Source: Takakia lepidozioides
Taxonomy: Eukaryota > Streptophyta > Takakiopsida > Takakiales > Takakiaceae
Length of the DNA: 64,000 nt
NCBI GenBank assembly: GCA_030704615.1
Contig: CM060734.1
Location: forward strand, 17,420,001-17,484,000
Direction: 5' to 3'
The notes below the pieces were generated by a model. The model had not been told where the DNA came from, did not search any database, and saw nothing but the letters and a program-made list of their open reading frames with translations. Position numbers and translations under genes: made by a program. Shown piece by piece: positions 19,220 to 29,226 of the stretch (the first letter of the stretch is position 1; each line of letters begins with the position of its first letter).

Positions 19220-22092
19220 TCGTACACCGGGGGCTCCTCGGCCTCAATCCCAACTTGTTCCTCCCCCTGCTCCTTCTCGGATTTTTCCTCATCCTCCGAG
19301 GATGCCTCTTCCTCTTTCGGCAAACGTTCAGCCGCTGCAAGTTCCGAGTTGTGGAGGGCATTATCTGGCTCGAAGGCGAACACATGCCTGTCGGACAACG
19401 TCCCTGCCCACATTGAAGCACCTGAGGAACAAAGCGGGCGGTTAATAGCTTGCGGCATGCAATTGCAATCGGGCCAGGGGACAAACTGAGCACGTGAAGG
19501 CTTACCCGTGCCGCATGTGAGGTCTAGAATCCGCCCTTGGACATCCGAGCACGTCTCCATGAGGGTTTGGATGAAAGCAGGGCTCCGGGTCCGGCTGTAC
19601 CGCCACGGTTTGCCTGTCTTTGTGTCCTTCGGCATATTGGAGTGGGGCACATAGTTGTAGAGGACATCGTAGGTAACAGGGTCCACAGCGGCATCAACAA
19701 GACGACCGTCGTTGCGGAATTTGAATGTAGACCCTCTCTTCACAAAGCAATATGCCTCAAACACCAATGTCTGCACATCCAACAAAATAGGGATCAACTC
19801 CGGGATCTTGTTTAGATACACCACAATATGAGGTGAATGCAATAGATTGATAACTTACACTTTGGCCCTCTGTTCGCAACCCCTGTGTATTGATGCAGAA
19901 CCATTTTCTGAGGAGGACCGGGGTGACACTTTTCGGTGTCCACCTTGCCACCGCATTCTCTGTGGTCTTCCCTCTTGTGGCAAGGACACCCACACATCCA
20001 CCGTCATCCAGAAGCGTCCGGCCCGAAAATGGCTAAGTCCCAGAACGGCAATAGGGCCCAGAACTGGAAAAATGGCGCCGAATTTCCAGTTTAGGGCCAG
20101 CCACCCTAGGGACTTAGCCATTTTCGGAGCCTTGACTGGAAATTCGGCGCCATTTTCCCAGGTCCGGCCCGAAAATGGCTAAGTCCCATATGGCCTTGAC
20201 CTGGAAAAATGGCGCCGAATTTCCAATTCAGGGCCGGCCACCCTAGGGACTTAGCCATTTTCGGAGCCCTAATCTGGAAATTTGGCGAAAAATGCAAGGA
20301 CTGTAAGGAAGGCATCGCGTATGTACCTGTACAGAAGGCGCATTGCTGCTTTGTCCGCGTTCGGCTGGTCGGTGAACTCGTGGCTCCGGCGGGCATGTGG
20401 TATCTCCCGAAAGAATAGGTCGGTTTTGTAGAGCAGAAAGTACCTCGTCACATAGTCGCGGAGGCTCTGTGCTGCAGGAGAAATCTCCATCTTGAACTGA
20501 TGTGTTTGTGTGTCCAGCTGCTCTTGCGCATTCGTCGTCACATGTGGAGATTCTCCATCAGATCGCATTGCTGAAAAAATACAATGAATCCACCCCCTAC
20601 AATAGTAGAAGCGCCAAACGAAGCGTGGGGAAGTACCTAAAACCACCATGTCATGCGGTTCATCCACATGTCGAATGTGGGGTCAGACAGTTTCTCCGGT
20701 TTGGGGAAGCTCCACATGTCCCTTGTACTTTGGGAACCATTCCAGATTTGGAGCCACCGGGTCTGTCCAACCACCCAGCATATTCGTAAGCGCCAAACAC
20801 CACAAAAATGAGTTGTTGCCACCACAATTTGGTTAAGAATGTATCACCTTTTCTGCACCATCCACACAGGATGTGGCTAGACGATGGAGCTTCTCCAATG
20901 TCATCGTGCAATGCCACATTTCCATCAAACAATACTGAAATGGGAATTTACAACAAATATGAGGATTCACAATGAAATGACTTACAATCGGATGGGTCCA
21001 AAAGCAAGAGGCGTTGTAACTTACGAGTTGATGTCCGCCATTGCAGCTTTGAGAAGACTGCGATCTTTGGGCCCCGCAACCTTCAGCACAACACACTCCA
21101 CGGCGAAATGCCAATCGAGGTCGTTGGGGTGGGCTTTGGCTATGTGCTCCATCCATGCCAGGAGGCGATGATTGCCGTCCCACACGTAAAACATCTTTCC
21201 GGACAAGTGCTGGAAAAGAGGATCAGTAACAATCGATCTCTCGAACTCCTCATTTCGCCTTTGCCAATGGGGACCCCATTTGTCCACCTCATCGGAAGTG
21301 TGGGCACGGGAAGCTCCGCGGTCGTTCTCAATGGAAACGTAAAACGCGGCAGACCCCATTCGATATCCATCCCGGAAAGAGAATTTCAGCTTGTCGATAT
21401 CGCCTGGGAGGGCAGGTCTCACCACCTGCAAAGACACCAAGCGGCAAAGGGGAATTCGAAGCTTGGCCGGGTACACCATGCCCCCCAGCACCCTGCCAAT
21501 GTTGCTGTGGGTTGCCTCCAACATCTTGGTAGCGGCCAACTTCATATCCGCCTCGGACATGACGTCTGCTGCAGAGGGGTTCTCCGGCAGCCCACCAGGA
21601 TCGCCAAATCCAGCCTGTATGCTGCGGGTTTGGGGCCTGGGGATGTCCGGGAGGATGTCATCCTGGTCAGAAAGCTCGGTGTCGTCCTCCTCAACATGGT
21701 GAACCACCGGTGAAACCACCTCAAGCACTCTCCCTGTCTCTACTGCCATCTCCCCGGCTTCACCTCGAACATGCACAATCCGTGCTCTTTATGGTGTTCT
21801 TTCCTTTCCCCCACTCTCCACCGTATGGGTAATTGTGGGGGCTGCTCTTGTCCGTGATGGTGTAACCGGTGTGTTACTGCCTCTTTGTGGTGTCTTGGAG
21901 GGATCCACCGTCTCTGTGCGTCCCTCGCTTACATTGGCATCTGTCATTTGGGCACCCCTGGCCTCTTTAGTGGTCTTTTCTCTTTCCTCCTGGCTAGCCT
22001 TCTGTCTCGCCTGTTCTTTTGCCCTCTCTTTTGCCCTCTCACGGGCTTTCTGTTTCTTACTAGGGCTAGCAGCAGGGGAGCCCTCCAGGTCA
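19220..22092 (-). pseudogene. ParB-like / methyltransferase gene of the outer element, main part
   Basis: It reads leftward. A charged N-terminal region (22092-21790; KKQKARERAKERAKEQ) leads, after a shift, into the ParB-like exon 21776-21021 (LRIPLCRLVSLQVVRP, GSAAFYVSIENDRG, MFYVWDGNHRLLAW, AMADINS at a GTAAGT donor). Next come RWLQIWNGSQSTRDMW, an exon with LRDYVTRYFLLYKTDLFFR (about 20560-20330), LLRKWFCINTQGL (about 19900), VTYDVLYNYVPHS with ILDLTCGTG (to about 19509), and exon 19421-19220 with ASMWAGTLSDRHVFAFEPD, ending at a GTGAGT donor. The piece carrying YMKYVLL and LDIPDG is absent, replaced by palindromes at 20018-20285, so the methyltransferase is probably inactive. Its C-terminal exon lies across the nested insertion at 3498-3957. 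Confidence 0.75.
20018..20290. repeat. outer-type palindrome cluster inside the cargo gene
   Basis: Four related inverted repeats have halves CTGGAAA and AATTTCCAG around GGCGCC (e.g. 20062-20091, near 20134-20163 and 20199-20230) in alternating orientation, joined by GGCCCGAAAATGGCTAAGTC and CCTAGGGACTTAGCC blocks that are themselves inverted. The unit differs from the inner element's palindrome but has the same layout. The cluster occupies the place of the missing methyltransferase exon. Confidence 0.9.
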
Positions 22093-22128
22093 GTTTGATC
22101 TATTCTTGAAATTCTGCAAGGGCTTCAC

Positions 22129-25100
22129 ATGGAGGGACACCGCTCGGAGCTGGCCGGGCTGGACTACAGCAAGTTTGCAATTAAATCGGTTATATGCCTT
22201 CCCGCAGACGTCGACGGTAATATCTTCTTTGAGTTCCCTCCTCGGACGGACTACTCGAGGGCGTCCGGAATGTTGACAGATATGGATAGAAAACATGATG
22301 GTCATCCTTGGTGCGTCACCAAAACCACCAGCATGAAGATGCTCGATGGTGTGCGGGTGCGCTACGTTGTTTGTGCGGGCGCGTTGCGGTGTTTCTCCCC
22401 AACTTGCTTCCATTTTAAATCCAGAGGTCACAGGAACGAGACTGATTGGACAGGCACAGCTCATCAACCATTTCGAGCTCAGGAGAAGGTTCCGAACTCC
22501 ACATTTAAGTGTGCGCATTGCAAAGAACCACCACACTGCATGTTTGTTTGTAATGCCAAGAAGCTCTATGTGTTGCACCGTTTCCCTGACCTCACCCGAG
22601 CTTGCATACACGTTGGTTCCCATTGTCACAAATTGGCGAGGGGGAACTCGCGGGAGGCTGCCCACGAGGCAGAGCAGCTCGTTCAGGAGGAGGTTAAGTT
22701 GAGACCGGGTGCCAACCCAAACAAATACAGCTCCAAGCCGCCCATAAGATGGCATTGGCCAGAATTATGTCGGAAGACGGCTCCGATAGAGTTCCTCTCG
22801 ATGAGAAGGAAATGGAGGCATTGCTGGAGTCGGTGTCCCACGTATGTTCACCGAATGTCCGAAACCACATTGTCTCATGCAAACAGAAAATTGGGCGTGG
22901 CTCGGATATGCACTCCATTCTGGAGGTGAAGCGACGATGTGGATATGACTACATTCATGGAAGTAGGTTTCCAGGACAAGGAACTGAGGCAGATCGTTGT
23001 TTCGTATTCAAAATGTCCACGTGTGGACCTGGCAGCGGCGTCGAACTGGTCGACAGGATGACGATGGGGACTTGTCAAACAGTTGGGTCATGTTCGACCA
23101 TATCAAGCGAATTACAAATCACCAGTGGGTGACAATGGGTGCACATGTCTACGACACCCACTGCAGGATGCTAATGACAATTGCTATTTGTGAGATGAAA
23201 GGAGAGGACACACAATCGGAGATGCTTCTTTGGCAGGGAATAAATGAACAGATGGCCAAGGCGGGATTGCCCCCTCCCAATTTCCGTGGTTTCATGGCGG
23301 ACAACGCACAAGCAAATTGGGCTGCCATCCGAAGGGTGTACGGGCAAGACCCCAATGTTCCCATGGAAGGCAAGGATAGATCTTGTGGGTTTCATTTTTT
23401 GCAGAGCCTTTTGCAGTACACAACCAGGCTCGTGGCGCCAGATTTCAGAGAGGAGCACCGTTCCATGTGTCTTGCGTGGAAGCGCGCTCCCACCTTGGAT
23501 GATGCAGAGACACAGTTTGCATGTATACGGGCTTAGTGGACATCGTCAGGTGCTGTAAGGAAATCAGACGAGGGAGCAATGGTCAGTTGGCTAGCATGGT
23601 GGCATTATCGTTTCCTCCAGTTCGGCGACTATATGCGGGAGGTGAGTTGCACGAATTCGCGTCCCGTTGAATATTATTCTTGGCATTATTTGTAACTTGC
23701 TTGTAACCTTAACATGTGCTTGTGCAGGAAATGTGTCTCGACTCCGACACCGACATGCCCACGACAAACATGGCCGAATCAGTGCATTCTTCCTGGCGTG
23801 CCTCCTCTGCGGTGCATCTGGTGGACATCCTCACTGCCACAACAGATGACATTGTGAGGTCAATTATGCAGCAATGCAGGTACAACGAGTTCTTGAAAGG
23901 GAAACAGTGGGGCTTGGGGCCGGACAGGCAGGAAATGCTGATGCGGACTGCCTCCAGATCGAAGAATCCTCGGAAGTGGGCGGCGGCCTTGCGAGAGGGC
24001 CTTCGGGACACGCCATTGCTTCGAAGAGGCCAACATTTGGAAGGAGATGTTCATACCCGTCCAGTGAGACGAAGACTTGACGAGGCATCTGGCAGGGAAG
24101 AGGATTCATGGCGAGCTGACAAGAATATTCGCACGCTCCCTCGTGGTCCCGTGATGTTGCTCGAGGAGGTCTCGTCGAGCACCGCAAGTCCTGCACGTTC
24201 AAGATCGCCATCTTCTTTGAGTACAGGGCACGTGCCCGAGGAACATAACGAGCCATCTGTGGTAACGCAGTACAACATACCCATTGTGGAGACAAGAGTG
24301 TCGGAGTCACAGTGGAGAATTGCAAGGACATTGCCGGCATTTCGAGGGAAGTGCTGCGCCATTCGAGTGGATACGAGAGCACGTTGTGCTGAGATGATTC
24401 GGAGGAACCCACACGGTGCTGTACCTGCACCTTGTTTCAGCGGCAGATTTTTGACTCCCACATTTGCTCACGCCACAACGCAGACGTTTTGGTTCTATAG
24501 GCAAGACATAATGACCTGTGTATTTGGCAAGCCCAAGTACGGGATTCAGGGAATGTCGGAGCCTCCGGGCGTCTGGCCTGTTGCACCGGGTTGCAGCCTC
24601 TCTCAGAATGAGGCGGATGCTCTATCTGCAGCAGGATTTCGAATGGTGCAACGCACAGATGTCCCGGCCCACGCATTTCTAGTTCCTCAGACCCAGCCAT
24701 TGCAGACTGCTCGGTCCAGTAGAGACGGATTGGACAATTCTGCACATCCCACAATGCGATTCGGAAGAGTGAAGAGACGATACCCTCCCAACAAGTTGAA
24801 TGAGACTCGGATTGCCAATGCTCTTGGGATGGCTTGCACTATTCAGAGCTCCGTGGACGTACCTCCACCCGGCCTTGGGCGTGTTTATCGGATGGCAACG
24901 GCCTGCTCGGCTGTACGCGACGATGTATACACAATTACGATTGGAGTGGAGCCGACTTGCAATTGCAGGCAAACACAGCAGTAGGTCGTTTGCCAGCACG
25001 GGAAATGGAAGTACCTGCCGCCATCGCGCATTAAAAAAACAAAGCGCGCGCAGACCGTGCTGCTCGAGCACTCAGCCGCCATGATCGCCCTCCACCAGAG

Positions 25101-25511
25101 AAAACAAGCACGAGTTACATCCTCGGTGGTAAAGTTCAAGACAATAAATCATCCAGTTAGGGAGTGTACCTGGCATAGTTTTCATCCGGAATGGATGAAA
25201 TCCAAAACATATTCCATTAGGGATTAGAAAGAAGGTATTTCCAAACCAGATAGGCTTAGGAAAAAAATTGTTAATCCCAAACATATGATTGGAGAGAGGG
25301 AGAGAGGGGGCACCCACCATCCAACCCCTGGTATGGCTTCTCGTTGATGGACGCAAAGAAGGGTTCGAAGTATTATCCGTGCAAGCATCTGTATTACATT
25401 TACCTGAAGAGGTTGAAGATGAACGTGACTATTGATGATTTTATTCATGCACCGGCGTTGAGCGTGAACGAGCTGCACAAACTCCTCCTTAGGGATTCCA
25501 GAAATCATTGA
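22129..25511 (+). pseudogene. SWIM-finger Mutator-like transposase (outer element)
   Basis: A homolog of the inner transposase without its first ~150 residues; it begins MEGHRSELAGLDYSKFAIK. MLTDMDRKHDGHPWCV, CFSPTCFHF and CAHCKEPPHC form the zinc-binding part. A one-base deletion near 22714 and another near 23068 shift the frame. The core continues WVMFDHIKR, FRGFMADNAQANWAAI and DRSCGFHFLQSL. A TAG at 23534-23536 replaces Trp. After an intron (GTGAGT at 23642 to TGTGCAG near 23728) it reads LDSDTDMPTTNMAESVHSS and runs to PTCNC at about 24966. There the SWIM finger is broken by foreign sequence, resuming at about 25345 with YYPCKHLYYIYLKRL and ending at 25511. Non-functional. Confidence 0.8.
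24968..25340. repeat. insertion splitting the SWIM finger
   Basis: About 370 bp with no counterpart in the inner transposase separate CNC from CKH. Its right part (25262-25335: ATCCCAAACA, GGAGAGAGGGAGAGAG, CCATCCAACCCCTGGTATGG) matches the inner edge of the inverted-repeat arm at 31215-31275, so it is at least partly a fragment of that long-TIR family. Confidence 0.6.
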
Positions 25512-25659
25512 TGGGGCAAAGGGAATCCTCCATATGGATATTTTCAATTGCATTTTCATGTATCAGATTTTTTTTTACAGTGTAATGAAATGCACCCCAA
25601 AACTCCTGGAATGAGGCAATATTCCATTCAAACTGAGATCCAATAGAAGCAGTTGTGGG

Positions 25660-26066
25660 GCCATTTCTGGAAAAATGGCACCGAATTTCTCTATTTTGGG
25701 CCGAAAACTGGCTAAGTCCCAACATGCACTGGTACCCCTGTGTCTGGAAAAATGGCGCCGAATTTCTCTATTTTGGGCCGAAAACTGGCTAAGTCCGAAT
25801 ATGCTCGGGAACGATGTCTGGAAAAATGGCGCCGAATTTCCAGTTACATGGCCCAGAACTGCCCAACATCTGTGCAATCCCCGGCACCATGTACCGAAAT
25901 TCGGCGCCACATTTCCAAATTTTGGGCTTACACACTTGTCATGAGGGGACCTATAGCCGCGGAATTCAGCACCATTTTTCGCCAGAGAGACCTATTACCG
26001 TGAAATACGTCGCGATTCTTTCCGGTTACGGACCCTATTACCGCGAAATTCGGCGCCATTTTTGCA
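25660..26066. repeat. outer-type palindromes near the right end
   Basis: Repeated AAAATGGCGCCGAATTTC units in both orientations (about 25675, 25750, 25826, 25894, 26044), with GGGCCGAAAACTGGCTAAGTC linkers. Same family as 20018-20290. Confidence 0.9.
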
Positions 26067-26234
26067 CATGTCGTTGGGAATTGGCATGAGCGGAAGACGA
26101 AATATCATGAGCACAACTCTCAAAACTACAATTTCCCCTTTAAGGTGCCGAATAATATATTTGTTTTTTCTTACACATTCCATTAAATTAATATTTTATA
26201 ATGTTTTTTATTTTCGAAATTTGTACTTCTGCTC

Positions 26235-26296
26235 ATGAAAACCGATTGTCTTGCTACTCCGCTCATGCCGCTCATGCTCATGAAATAGCTAACCTC
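26235..26296 (-). repeat. outer element right terminal inverted repeat
   Basis: CCGCTCATGCCGCTCATG followed by CTCATGAAATAGCTAACCTC. The inverse of 3309-3372. CATGAGCGG also occurs near 26087. Confidence 0.85.
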
Positions 26297-26543
26297 TCCA
26301 TAAGGGATGACTTCTGTCGGTTTCCAAAATATCGTCCGGTATGGATGACATCCGTCATGGATGAATAATTGAGCCAGTCATCAGGTTTTACGTAGTTATG
26401 CGAAAAATACTCGGCTGTCCATTAGTCATCCATCCAAAAAAAATTCTTAAGGTTTCCATCTATTATGGATGAAACCCTACTAGATCCATTAGGGATTATA
26501 AAAATTCCACACTAGGTATAGTACTGGAAAAAATGTTAAAAAC
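26297..26543. repeat. repeat D, copy 1, right part
   Basis: Begins with the duplicated TCCATAAGG and continues as the right end of repeat D (GATGACTTCTGTCGG ... GGTATAGTACTGG). It matches 30972-31213 with few differences. Confidence 0.85.
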
Positions 26544-27720
26544 CTGAAAGCTCAGTTTGAGACTCAGTTTTATTGAGGGGCATGAATGATCTACAGGCTG
26601 GCTTACAATGAGACTGCAATAAAGGGTATACAGATCTGGTTATGCTATGTCAAATCCGTCATATGTTTTCATGACCCTTTGGCTTTATTTTTTACCTTGG
26701 CAATACTTTGAAAGTTCTTGTGATGCATTGAAAATGACATGCTAGGGTTCTGGAACACTATATCCAGACCTGTGAAATGTTTACGGGGTAGTAAACAGTG
26801 CTTGTTATACTGTTGTAGCTTAAAAATTGCTGAGCAGCACATTCGAAGAGCTTGAAATCAGACATTCTATTAATGCTCCTTTAAGCATTTACAGACTGGT
26901 TTTGAGTCTGGTTTCTTAAACATGCCTTAGTTATGTTATGGCCTTGGTATTGCTATGTTGTGATACATTGTCTAGCTCCAGACTTAAACCAGGTCATGGG
27001 GCTGTAAGCAGGGCCACTTCATTTGTTCTGGCTTAGATCTCCAAACTTGAAATTGCATAACTATTTAAGCCTCAACTTTAAAGGGCAGAATCTATGATGA
27101 TGGATCTTAGAGTGCAGATATTCTCATGTAAATGCATGATGTTAATCTGGTTTTTGTCCATGCTACTAAGTTCTGGAAAACCGAATCTAGGCTTAAGAAG
27201 GTCTATAACATACAAAACTGATATGTTCAAAATGACTCTTTGCTCAAAAAGACACTTGATACAAGTTCATATGGGTAAGGCATTGAAAAAATTCTTACTT
27301 CAATTGTTTGAGACTCAAGGGCATGAATCTATGGTGACGGATTTCTTAGACACCTACCTTGTTTGCAAGCTCTTAACACAGGTGTATGTCTAGTGGTTAT
27401 GTCATGCCTACAAGGTATGTAACTGATGCTGGAAACTATTTCATAACTGCTCATGGCATAGGACTGTTTTCTTATGAAATGAAGACTTTGGAATGAAGAC
27501 TTTCTCAGGCAGCCCTCTCATATCCAACTGAGCTGCTGCAAATGGTATAAAGCAAGGGGGTTGATGGTCTCTTTGAATGATGAATGGTCTTTTAAAAAAA
27601 ACCCCACCCTCCCACCCTGAGATTTCATGTACTCTGAAATCTACAATTCAATCATTTGAGGAGATGTGCATGGAAGGAGGTGTTAGATGGTGCCCTGTGG
27701 CTATTAAAGCCTCACCACCA
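26544..27720. other. no recognisable gene
   Basis: AT-moderate sequence with recurrent small phrases (e.g. CTTAGATCTCCAAACTTG, CCTTGGTATTGCTATG) that may be old retrotransposon non-coding DNA. I see no domain, RNA gene or array here. Confidence 0.4.
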
Positions 27721-28197
27721 CCAAGTAACGTTAAGGGTCTAAGGCGGTTCCTTGGACAAACTACTTATTATAGAAGGTTTGTCAAACGGTATGCACAGAT
27801 GGCAGCTCCATTGAGCAAGCTTTTGAAGAAGGATGCAGTATTTACATGGACAGTTGAATGTCAACAGGCTTTTGAGGAACTTACATTGTCAGTAACAACT
27901 ACACCTGTGCTGATTAACCCTCACTGGCATGTAGTATTTCGTGTACACTGTGATGCCTCAGGAGAAGCATTGGGAGTTGTGTTAGCCCAAAACATCACAG
28001 GAAACATAGATTCACCTGTGTACTATGCTAGCAGGTTGTTGAACAGTGCTGAAATGAACCATAGCACCACTGAAAGAGAAGCATTGGCAATGATTTATGC
28101 AGTCAAGAAATTCAGGCATTACCTATTGGGAAAGAAGTTTATGTTTTATGTGGATCATCGGGCTTTGATTTATCTGGTTGATGATGTCTATAATTAA
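27721..28197 (+). pseudogene. Ty3/gypsy reverse transcriptase end and RNase H fragment
   Basis: LRRFLGQTTYYRRFVKRYAQ is the RT connection/thumb region. AFEELTLSVTTTPVL and VHCDASGEALGVVLAQ (first RNase H Asp), YYASRLLNSAEMNHSTTE (catalytic Glu region) and KFMFYVDHRALIYL follow. The frame ends shortly after at 28197; the rest of pol is absent. It is related to the copy at 47.8-48.5 kb. Confidence 0.8.
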
Positions 28198-28199
28198 CA

Positions 28200-29226
28200 A
28201 CGACCCTACTAGTCTTGTCTGTGTCTTGACATGACATTAATATCTTCCCTCTCTTCCTTTGACCAATGTACTTACGTGGTGTTTACCCCTCTCCTTTCTT
28301 GTTCCGTCTTTCTCATGTTGATGTACTTACATTTCTTTGGCTTTGACAGAAGGGTAGCAAATACACTCCGATTTGGAGTGATGAACTCAAAGCCAAGGGA
28401 GTTCCAGCAAGTGCACTCCAGATTGGAGTTATGGGCTCAAAGCCATGGGATACCAGTAAGGTATAATCTTGTCCAGCAAGAATTTGTTGGTGATTTGAGC
28501 TTGGTGAGAAAGGCATCATAAGCAGTGTGTTTCTAAGGTAGACCTGAGAGCTGATATTGCGAGCTAGGCCCTTGTCAGACAGCATAATCGAGTATATGTG
28601 TACACCTTCTACATGATCCGGTCAATGTACATTACTCTGTTTAGCTTGTCTCTTATAGCCGATGCCTCATGTCACTCTTAGATAACTTCCGGCTCTTAAG
28701 CTTTTATGCTTCTCTTGTATGTGGCCTCACTCCTTGTAGCACCACTAAAAATTGCCCAGAGTGTAATATGTGGCTGGAATAGACCGGTGAATCAGTATTA
28801 ATATGGTGATCTCACTGGCTTCTCCCATTCTGTATTTTTCCGGCAACGTTGATACGGCTTGGAAAGAATGTTATGTACTGATTCATACCCTTGGAAAATT
28901 AATTCTGAAACCAGTAAGCTGACTCACATCAGTATAAGGCTCCTCGCGAACACGGATCCTTCCCCGGTTAAATGTGCCTGATAGGGTGAAATGATGTGCA
29001 GCAATTTGCTGCCTTTGGCTGGAGAACACTTATAATTCCTATGCTCATGCCTGTCCACTTATGTGAAGGCTATGTTGACAAACTAAAAGCCATGCCTGTC
29101 CAACTTTGTGAAGGTTATGTTGACAACATAAAAGGTAACCTGGAAACACCTGTGAAGATCCCTTCAACCCTCAAGCTGCCCAAATGTACCCATATCCTGG
29201 ATACAGATGAAAACCAACTCCCACAC
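28200..29226. other. no recognisable gene
   Basis: Degenerate intergenic sequence. A short tandem repeat (TATGTTGACAA ... CCATGCCTGTCCA) at 29040-29140 resembles the outer edge of the adjacent inverted-repeat arm. Confidence 0.4.

Larger units (their letters stand above)
3309..26296. mobile_element. outer Mutator-like transposon with ParB-methyltransferase cargo
   Basis: The left end starts GGGGGCTGCTATTTTATG. The right end, read inward, starts GAGGTTAGCTATTTCATG. Both continue into CATGAGC(GG) motifs. It is flanked by the direct repeat TCCATAAGG at 3300-3308 and 26297-26305. The paralogous empty site near 30972-30980 has that 9-mer once, which shows the insertion directly. A 9-bp duplication and a SWIM-finger transposase are typical of Mutator-like elements. 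Without the nested 15.1-kb element and the extra target duplication it is about 7.8 kb. It carries the cargo gene on the minus strand (C-terminal exon 3498-3957; other exons 19220-22092) and a plus-strand transposase pseudogene (22129-25511). Confidence 0.9.

Noticed and set aside
21835-22109. Small hydrophobic plus-strand protein
   Set aside because: It is antisense to the Lys/Arg/Glu-rich N-terminal region of the outer cargo gene.
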